From NCBI GenBank assembly GCA_947500035.1, contig CANMQP010000029.1, positions 1 to 64,000 on the forward strand: a stretch of 64,000 nucleotides of DNA, written 5' to 3'. The position numbers were made by a program, and so were the translations under genes. The stretch is from an uncultured Kiloniellaceae bacterium. GTDB lineage: Bacteria > Pseudomonadota > Alphaproteobacteria > Kiloniellales > Kiloniellaceae. The notes beneath the pieces are model-generated. The model did not search any database. It saw only the letters and a list, made by a program, of their open reading frames with translations, and was not told the origin of the DNA. Shown here piece by piece: positions 58,180 to 64,000 of this stretch. Position 1 is the stretch's first letter, and every line of letters starts with the position of its first letter.

Positions 58180-59571
58180 TCAGTGCGCTGGCGCTTCTGC
58201 ATCCTGTACCAGCCAATCCTGAGTGTCTTCCAGGGCTTTCCCGAAGCGTTCCAGCATGTCGTCCACCTGAGACTCGGTGATGATCAGGGGCGGCGAAAAG
58301 GCCACGCTGTCGCCCAGATTGCGCAGGATAAGGCCATGAGCCTGGGCACGTTCGACCAGGTGCGCACCAACCTTTCCGATCGGATCGAACGGGGTCTTGG
58401 CGGCTTTGTCGGCCACCAGTTCGATGGCTCCGATCAGTCCGACCCCGCGCACTTCCCCGACGAAGGGGCGATCTGCAAAACCCCTCAGCCCGGCCTGCAG
58501 GTGCTGACCGACAACGCGGGCATGATCGAAGAGTTTCCGCTCCTCGTAAATCTTGAGGGTCTCGAGGGCGACCGCGGCGCTGACCGGGTGGCCCGCGTAG
58601 GTATAGCCATGGCCGAAGGTGCCGATTCTGGCGCTATTATCGGCCAGGGGCTGATAGACCTTATCCGCAATCATGATTGCGGAAATCGGCAGATAGGAGG
58701 AACTCAGAGCCTTTGCCATCACCATAATGTCGGGCTTGATTCCAAAGGTCACCGACCCGAAGGCTTCGCCCGTACGGCCGAAGCCGCAGATGACTTCGTC
58801 GGCGACCAGCAGGATGTCGTACTTCGCCAGAACGGCCTGGATCTTTTCCCAATAGGTCGCAGGTGGGACGATGACGCCCCCGGCCCCCATCACAGGTTCC
58901 GCAATAAAGGCGGCCACCGTCTCCGGGCCTTCCTCCTGTATCATCTGCTCCAGATCCGCGGCCATGCGGGTCGCGAAATCCTCCTCGGTCTCGCCCTCCA
59001 GGCCAAAGCGGTAATAGTGTGGGCAGGAGGTGTGGAGGATATTGGTAATCGGCAGGTCGAAATCGGCGTGGTTAGCCGGCAGGCCGGTCATGCTGCCCGA
59101 GGCCACCGTGACGCCATGATAACCCTTAATGCGGCTGATAATTTTCTTTTTTTCAGGGCGGTCCAGCGCGTTGTTGTAGTACCAGACGAACTTTACCACG
59201 CTGTCATTTGCTTCAGAGCCCGAGTTGGCGAAGGCGACCTTCGACATCTTAACCGGTGCCAGCTCGATCAGCTTTTCGGCCAGATCGACGCTGGGTGTCG
59301 AGACCTTGTGGTTAAAGGCGTGGTAGTAGGGCAGTTCGTGCATCTGTTTTGTCGCGGCGTCAATCAAGCGCTGCTCGCCGAAGCCAAGGGATGTGCTCCA
59401 CAGACCGGCCATGCCCTCGATGTATTCCTGACCCTGCTCGTCGAAGACATGAATGCCTTTGCCCTTCACGATCACCAGCGGGCCTTCCGACTCGTGTTTC
59501 CTGGCGTTGGTGTAGGGGTGGAAGTGGTAAGCGATATCCCGGCTTGCGGTCGAATTGGGCAAAGACGTCAT
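58180..59571 (-). CDS. Class III PLP aminotransferase (omega-amino acid/putrescine-pyruvate type)
   Basis: The 463-residue PLP enzyme has ANSGSEANDSVVKFVWYYNN, then the cofactor Asp in LLVADEVICGFGRTG and the PLP-Lys in MVMAKALSSSYLPISA, all clear. The pattern HPYTNARKHESEGPLVIVKGKG...VFDEQGQEYIEGMAGLWS is like the SpuC (putrescine-pyruvate) and taurine/beta-alanine aminotransferase group. The ATG at 59571 has AGGAGA 5 nt upstream; longer starts are unlikely. Proximity to the polyamine ABC operon makes a polyamine role plausible. Confidence 0.83.
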   Translation of the reverse strand: MTSLPNSTASRDIAYHFHPYTNARKHESEGPLVIVKGKGIHVFDEQGQEYIEGMAGLWSTSLGFGEQRLIDAATKQMHELPYYHAFNHKVSTPSVDLAEKLIELAPVKMSKVAFANSGSEANDSVVKFVWYYNNALDRPEKKKIISRIKGYHGVTVASGSMTGLPANHADFDLPITNILHTSCPHYYRFGLEGETEEDFATRMAADLEQMIQEEGPETVAAFIAEPVMGAGGVIVPPATYWEKIQAVLAKYDILLVADEVICGFGRTGEAFGSVTFGIKPDIMVMAKALSSSYLPISAIMIADKVYQPLADNSARIGTFGHGYTYAGHPVSAAVALETLKIYEERKLFDHARVVGQHLQAGLRGFADRPFVGEVRGVGLIGAIELVADKAAKTPFDPIGKVGAHLVERAQAHGLILRNLGDSVAFSPPLIITESQVDDMLERFGKALEDTQDWLVQDAEAPAH

Positions 59572-59977
59572 CAAATTCTCCTGAAACTCCACGCCGGCAC
59601 CCGGGCGTTTGTCGAGCTGAGTAGCGTTGGCTGAGTTTATCCGGCAGTCAGCCGTAACACCAGATTGCGTGTGCCGATCGTTCCTACGCGCACTTTTGTA
59701 AATTGGTTGGGTTCCACACAGAAAGACTGCGCATTTTTCCCAAAGTCGTGAACGACCTGAATCAGCCACTTTATTCATGTGGTTAGAGGAAGATTCTTCC
59801 AATCAATTGCCTCGGTTGGTAAAGACCGCGCTCTAGAAGCTTGTTTCCTCGTGCAACACCGTACTAGGCTGACGGCTAACAGAAGTTGGCCTGGCTCGGC
59901 AAGGAGCATATGGTTCCTGGCTAGGCAAGACTTCGTAAACGACCAACGGTCTAAGTACAACCAACAGGGGGTTAGAG
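59572..59977. other. Intergenic region between divergent aminotransferase and peptide ABC operon
   Basis: About 400 bases with no supported gene, presumably holding the promoters of both flanking units. GGGGG upstream of 59978 serves as the ribosome site for the next gene. Nothing else is recognised. Confidence 0.4.
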
Positions 59978-61555
59978 ATGGGCTTACGACGTAGCCTCAT
60001 TGCTGTCGCCAGTGTCGCGGCGATCTGCGCAGCATCCGGTGCGCAGGCAAAGACATTCAAATGGGCATTCCAAGGCGATGCTCAGTCACTTGATCCGCAC
60101 ACACTGAACGAAACCTTCACGCTCGGGTTTCTGAGCAACGTTTATGAGGGTCTGGTCCGGCGCGGTCCCGATCTGCAGATTCTCCCGAGCCTCGCCGAGA
60201 GCTGGGAACTGCTGGATCCGAATCATTGGCGTTTCACGCTCAGAAAAGGCGTCAAGTTCCACAACGGCAATGACTTCAATGCCGACGACGTTGTCTTCAC
60301 CTTCGACCGGGTCCGCATGGACGGTTCGGACATCAAGACCAAGGTCGCGGCTGATACCAAGGTCGTGAAGGTTGACGATTATACGGTCGACATCATCACC
60401 TCGCAGCCCAATCCCATCGTCTACTACGAGTGGGATAACGTGCTGATCATGGATAAGGAGTGGGCGGAAGAGAACAACGCCACTGCTCCGACCGACGTGA
60501 CCAAGGATGCCAACAACTATGCGGCCTTCAACGCCAACGGCACCGGGCCCTTCAAGATCGTCGAGCGCGAAACCGATGTGAGAACGGTGTTCAAGCCCAA
60601 CCCCGACTGGTGGGATGAGGCGAAGCACAATGTCACCGAAGGCATCTTCACTCCGATTTCGTCCGACGCAACCCGGGTCGCGGCTTTGCTGTCGGGCGAA
60701 ATCGACATGATGTATCCGGTTCCCGTTCAGGATATCAAACGTATCGACTCCAACGGCGGCACCGCCACCCTGACCGGGCCCGAGTTGCGCACGATTTTCC
60801 TGGGCATGGACCAGAAGCGCGACGAATTGCTCTACTCGAACGTTAAGGGCAAGAACCCCTTTAAAGACAAGCGGGTGCGCGAGGCCATGTACAAGGCCAT
60901 CGACGTTGAGACGATCCGGAAGAAGATCATGCGGAACCTCTCCACGCCCTCCGCGATCATGATCTCGCCGTTCCTCTTCTCGAAGTCCGCGAAGTACGAG
61001 CGGATCGGCTATGATCCCGAAGCCGCGAAAGCCCTGCTGGCCGACGCAGGTTATCCGGACGGTTTTGAGCTGGGTATGGATTGCCCCAATAACCGTTACG
61101 TGAATGACGAGGCTATCTGTCAGGCCGTGGTCGCGATGCTTGCGAAGGTCGGTGTGAAAGTCGATCTGCTTGCGCAGCCCAAGGCGCTCTACTTCAAGAA
61201 GGTCCTGGATTTTGACACCAGCTTCTATCTGTTGGGCTGGACGCCCGGCAGCTTCGACAGCTGGAACGTCATGTTCAACCTGCTGGCCTGCCGCGACGAA
61301 AACGCGACCCGGGCGAAGTTCAATCTGGGCGGCTACTGCAACCCGGACGTCGACAAGCTGACGGATGAGGTGCTGGTCGAGACCGATCCCGAAACCCGGG
61401 ACAGCAAGATCGAAGCGGCCTATGATATGGTGGCTGAGGATGTCGGCTACATTCCGCTCCATCAGCAGGGTCTGGCCTGGGCCAAGAAAGACTCCGTGGA
61501 TCTCGTACAGCGGGCTGACAACCAGTTTATGCTGCACTTCGTAAACGTGAAGTGA
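59978..61555 (+). CDS. Peptide/nickel-type ABC substrate-binding protein (SBP family 5)
   Basis: The 525-residue exported protein has a signal peptide (MGLRRSLIAVASVAAICAASGAQA). It is DppA/OppA-like: FKWAFQGDAQSLDPHTLNE, NVYEGLVRRGPDLQILPSLAESWE, WRFTLRKGVKFHNGNDF, and a long C-terminal lobe. It delivers di/oligopeptides or similar compounds to the permeases just downstream. Confidence 0.9.
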   Translation: MGLRRSLIAVASVAAICAASGAQAKTFKWAFQGDAQSLDPHTLNETFTLGFLSNVYEGLVRRGPDLQILPSLAESWELLDPNHWRFTLRKGVKFHNGNDFNADDVVFTFDRVRMDGSDIKTKVAADTKVVKVDDYTVDIITSQPNPIVYYEWDNVLIMDKEWAEENNATAPTDVTKDANNYAAFNANGTGPFKIVERETDVRTVFKPNPDWWDEAKHNVTEGIFTPISSDATRVAALLSGEIDMMYPVPVQDIKRIDSNGGTATLTGPELRTIFLGMDQKRDELLYSNVKGKNPFKDKRVREAMYKAIDVETIRKKIMRNLSTPSAIMISPFLFSKSAKYERIGYDPEAAKALLADAGYPDGFELGMDCPNNRYVNDEAICQAVVAMLAKVGVKVDLLAQPKALYFKKVLDFDTSFYLLGWTPGSFDSWNVMFNLLACRDENATRAKFNLGGYCNPDVDKLTDEVLVETDPETRDSKIEAAYDMVAEDVGYIPLHQQGLAWAKKDSVDLVQRADNQFMLHFVNVK

Positions 61556-61580
61556 TGGGCGTGAATCCACGCTAAAATCC

Positions 61581-61645
61581 CCGGCCTTTCGGGCCCGGTT
61601 TCGTGCTTTGCCACCAGCGAGCCGAGACGGACTTCGAAAGGCCGG
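61581..61645 (+). repeat. Intercistronic inverted repeat after the SBP gene
   Basis: ccggcctttcg (61581-61591) and cgaaaggccgg (61635-61645), an 11-bp perfect pairing with a 43-nt loop that itself is GC-rich. It lies between the binding-protein and permease genes and may stabilise or punctuate the message. Confidence 0.55.
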
Positions 61646-61706
61646 ACTCTTTTCTCCTGTGACTGATCCGCGTTCGGCGCGGCAATGGATTTAGATCCAG
61701 GTTCAA

Positions 61707-62681
61707 ATGATCGGCTTCATTTTCAAACGATTCATCCAATCGTTTATCGTCATGTTCTTGGTCGCGCTTCTGGCCTTTACGATGTTCAATTTCCTGGGCG
61801 ACCCCGTCAATCAGATGGTCGGGATCGACACCACGGCGGCGGACCGCGAGGCTTTGCGGGATCGACTGGGGCTCAACGATCCGCTTCTGGTCCAGTTCGG
61901 ACGTTTTGTCAGCAACGCCGTGCAGTTCGAGTTCGGCCAGTCCTATCAGCATAAACGCGCCGTTTCCGGCCTGATCCTGGACCGCCTGCCGGCTACGCTG
62001 GAGCTCAGCATGATCGCGGCGATTTTCACGCTGGTCGTGGGCGTGCCCATGGGGGTCTACACCGGACTGCACCGGGATTCTCTACTCTCCAAAATCTTCA
62101 TGACGATCTCGCTGGTCGGGGTCTCCTTGCCGACGTTTCTGATCGGTATTCTTTTGATTTTCGTTTTTTCAGTGCAACTGCAGTGGTTGCCCTCGTTTGG
62201 CCGCGGCGAGGTCATAGACTTCGGTTTCTGGTCCACCGGGCTGCTGACGGCTACAGGCTGGAAAGCGATCATCATGCCTGCGGTGACCCTGGGGCTGTTT
62301 CAGATGACCCTGATCATGCGCCTGGTGCGCTCCGAAATGCTGGAGGTTCTGCGCAGCGATTACATCAAGTTCGCCAGGGCGCGGGGACTGGCAAGCCGCG
62401 CGATCAATTTCGGGCACGCTTTGAAGAATACGCTGGTGCCGGTGATTACGATCGCGGGCCTCCAACTTGGGTCATTGATCGCTTTCGCGATTATCACCGA
62501 GACCGTCTTTCAGTGGCCGGGCATGGGATTGCTATTCCTTCAGGCGATCCAGGTTGTCGATATCCCGATCATGGCGGCTTATCTGATGTTAATCGCGTTC
62601 TTTTTCGTCATGATCAATATGATCGTTGACCTGCTCTATTACGTCGTCGACCCGCGCCTGCGCGTCGACGCAACAAGCTGA
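61707..62681 (+). CDS. ABC permease (DppB-like)
   Basis: The 324-residue inner-membrane permease has the DppB/OppB N-terminal domain (IFKRFIQSFIVMFLVALLAFTMFN), six helices, and the EAA loop DYIKFARARGLASRAINFGHALKNTLVPVI. It forms the translocation path with the DppC-like protein. The next gene starts 13 bp downstream. Confidence 0.93.
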   Translation: MIGFIFKRFIQSFIVMFLVALLAFTMFNFLGDPVNQMVGIDTTAADREALRDRLGLNDPLLVQFGRFVSNAVQFEFGQSYQHKRAVSGLILDRLPATLELSMIAAIFTLVVGVPMGVYTGLHRDSLLSKIFMTISLVGVSLPTFLIGILLIFVFSVQLQWLPSFGRGEVIDFGFWSTGLLTATGWKAIIMPAVTLGLFQMTLIMRLVRSEMLEVLRSDYIKFARARGLASRAINFGHALKNTLVPVITIAGLQLGSLIAFAIITETVFQWPGMGLLFLQAIQVVDIPIMAAYLMLIAFFFVMINMIVDLLYYVVDPRLRVDATS

Positions 62682-62694
62682 AGGGCGCCGAGCC

Positions 62695-63633
62695 ATGTCG
62701 ATTTCCACCACAGCGCGGGCGGTCGATCTGCTGCAGCGGGCGGCCAACAGCGATCTCTACTATTCCTTCCGCAGTTCCAAGATGGTTATGGTCGCGGCCC
62801 TGGTCAGCTTCATTATGATCGTGGGTGCAGCCTTTTCGCCAATTCTTGCGCCCCACAACACACTTGATCTGGCGAGCATCAGCCTGATCGACTCCCTGAC
62901 GCCGCCGGTCTGGATGGAAGATGGAGACTCCCGCTTCCTGCTGGGGACGGACGACCAGGGGCGGGATATGCTCTCGGCCATCATGCATGGCGCACGGGTT
63001 TCGCTCTTCGTCGGTTTCGCCAGCGTCATCTTCGCCATGGTGCTTGGGGTTTCACTCGGACTGATCAGTGGCTATGCCGGGGGCTTCCTTGACTCCTTCA
63101 TCATGCGCGCGGCCGAGATCCAATTGAGCTTTCCGGCGATCCTGATTGCGCTGCTGATCGACGGTATTTTCCGTGGCGCGCTGGACCCCAAGACGCATGA
63201 CGAACTGGCGGTCTACGTTATGATCCTGGCGATCGGCCTGTCCTTCTGGGTGCAGTATGCGCGGACCGTGCGCAGTTCGACCTTGGTCGAAAAGAGCAAG
63301 GAATACGTCGAGGCGGCGCGGGTTACCGGCCTGCCGCCCTTTTTGATCGTGTTCCGGCACATACTCCCCAATGTCACCGGCCCCTTGCTGGTGATTGCCA
63401 CGATCAATCTGGCGCTGGCGATCATCACGGAAGCGACCTTGAGCTTCCTGGGTGTCGGTGTGCCCCCGACAGAACCCTCGCTCGGCACTTTGATCCGGGT
63501 CGGCAATGATTTCCTCTTCTCCGGGGAATGGTGGATCACGATCTTCCCGGGGATTGCCCTGGCGGTACTTGTTCTCGCGGTCAATCTCCTGGGCGATTGG
63601 TTGCGCGACGCCCTGAACCCGAAATTGCGGTGA
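62695..63633 (+). CDS. ABC permease (DppC-like)
   Basis: The 312-residue permease has the N-terminal OppC/DppC cytosolic stretch, TM1 (MVMVAALVSFIMIVGAAFSPIL), the LLGTDDQGRDMLSAIMHGARVSLFVG block, and the EAA loop EYVEAARVTGLPPFLIVFRHILPNVTGP. The ATG at 62695 is preferred to the longer frame at 62626, which would overlap the DppB-like gene. Confidence 0.93.
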   Translation: MSISTTARAVDLLQRAANSDLYYSFRSSKMVMVAALVSFIMIVGAAFSPILAPHNTLDLASISLIDSLTPPVWMEDGDSRFLLGTDDQGRDMLSAIMHGARVSLFVGFASVIFAMVLGVSLGLISGYAGGFLDSFIMRAAEIQLSFPAILIALLIDGIFRGALDPKTHDELAVYVMILAIGLSFWVQYARTVRSSTLVEKSKEYVEAARVTGLPPFLIVFRHILPNVTGPLLVIATINLALAIITEATLSFLGVGVPPTEPSLGTLIRVGNDFLFSGEWWITIFPGIALAVLVLAVNLLGDWLRDALNPKLR

Positions 63634-63637
63634 CGCC

Positions 63638-64000
63638 ATGACACTCCTGAAGATCGACGACCTGAAAGTCGAGTTCCCCGGCCGTCATGACACTTTCGTC
63701 GCGGTGGAGAACATCCAGCTGGAACTGGAACCGGGGCAAATCTACGGGCTTGTGGGCGAGTCCGGTGCCGGCAAATCGACCATCGGCAATGCGGTGATTG
63801 ACCTGCTGGAGCCGCCGGGACGGGTTGCCGCAGGGCATATTGCGCTCGACGGTACGGCCATTGAAAACCTGCCCTATGAAAAGATGCGCAGCATCCGGGG
63901 ACGGCGCATCGGCATGATCTTTCAGGATCCGCTGACCAGCCTGAATCCGCTCTACACGGTCGAGTACCAACTGGTCGAGACGATCCAGACGCACTTAAAA
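63638..64000 (+). CDS. ABC ATP-binding protein (DppD-like), 3' truncated by window edge
   Basis: An open frame of 121 codons runs without a stop to the right edge. It begins MTLLKIDDLKVEFPG and includes Walker A GESGAGKST and the Q-loop-type IGMIFQDPLTSLNPLYTV, typical of DppD/OppD ATPases. It starts 4 bp after the DppC-like stop and is the fourth gene of the peptide ABC operon. The remainder lies outside the window. Confidence 0.92.
   Translation, partial: MTLLKIDDLKVEFPGRHDTFVAVENIQLELEPGQIYGLVGESGAGKSTIGNAVIDLLEPPGRVAAGHIALDGTAIENLPYEKMRSIRGRRIGMIFQDPLTSLNPLYTVEYQLVETIQTHLK

Noticed and set aside
58183..59634. A 483-codon plus-strand open frame opposite the aminotransferase gene.
   Set aside because: Antisense shadow of a well-supported gene in GC-rich DNA. 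The translated sequence has no family features.
60086..61570. A 494-codon minus-strand open frame opposite the peptide-binding-protein gene.
   Set aside because: Shadow frame; the sense strand encodes a clear SBP family 5 protein with a signal peptide.

Overview
The window (64 kb, GC-rich, densely coded on both strands) looks like chromosome of an alphaproteobacterium, probably of the Rhodospirillales/Rhodovibrionales type. The signs are a C4-pathway 5-aminolevulinate synthase (hemA), the linked xseB-ispA-dxs...tlyA isoprenoid group, a queA-tgt-queG queuosine operon, several ABC and TAXI solute-binding proteins, and GANTC (CcrM-type) site clustering. No tRNA, rRNA, CRISPR array, prophage or transposase was seen. 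The taxonomic placement is inferred from gene content only.

Layout. 0.2-4.9 kb: envelope proteins (a trypsin-fold protein that has lost its catalytic residues, an OmpA-family protein, a lipoprotein, an M23 endopeptidase). 4.9-8.6 kb: the queuosine operon, interrupted between queA and tgt by a 275-bp nested palindromic element. 8.6-11.3 kb: a more AT-rich accessory patch with two orphan genes around a divergent arginase/agmatinase-fold protein. 11.2-18.4 kb: a 2OG-Fe(II) oxygenase, DUF423, a TusA-like protein, an amidohydrolase and an RND efflux pair. 18.8-26.3 kb: HDAC-like protein, xseB, ispA, dxs and tlyA, with a MATE exporter and an apparent ribosome-inactivating-protein (RIP) gene lying between dxs and tlyA. 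26.3-33.9 kb: chemoreceptor with its own solute-binding protein, SppA, and small enzymes. 34-45 kb: orphan TAXI protein, TPR-like protein, alpha/beta hydrolase, rRNA methyltransferase, aroC, fabI, YihY, and the cbpM/cbpA chaperone pair. 45-51 kb: pdxH, a CDF metal exporter, a universal stress protein with an FNR-type promoter, an SDR, a winged-helix regulator and a GFA protein. 51.5-64 kb: a polyamine-type ABC operon, hemA, a class III aminotransferase and a peptide-type ABC operon that runs off the right edge.

The main discovery candidate is the gene at 24802-25398. It encodes a compact 198-residue protein that follows the ricin/Shiga A-chain fold signature, including the catalytic Glu/Arg pair and the Tyr and Trp positions. 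It has no signal peptide and sits back to back with an rRNA methyltransferase. The second is the 275-bp three-branched inverted repeat inside the que operon, whose arm differences are mostly G-U compatible on the plus strand. Smaller items are a degenerate serine protease, a ureohydrolase lacking two active-site residues, FNR-like boxes in front of the stress protein and hemA, a GANTC cluster with mutually exclusive hairpins, and hairpins just after the binding-protein genes of two ABC operons.
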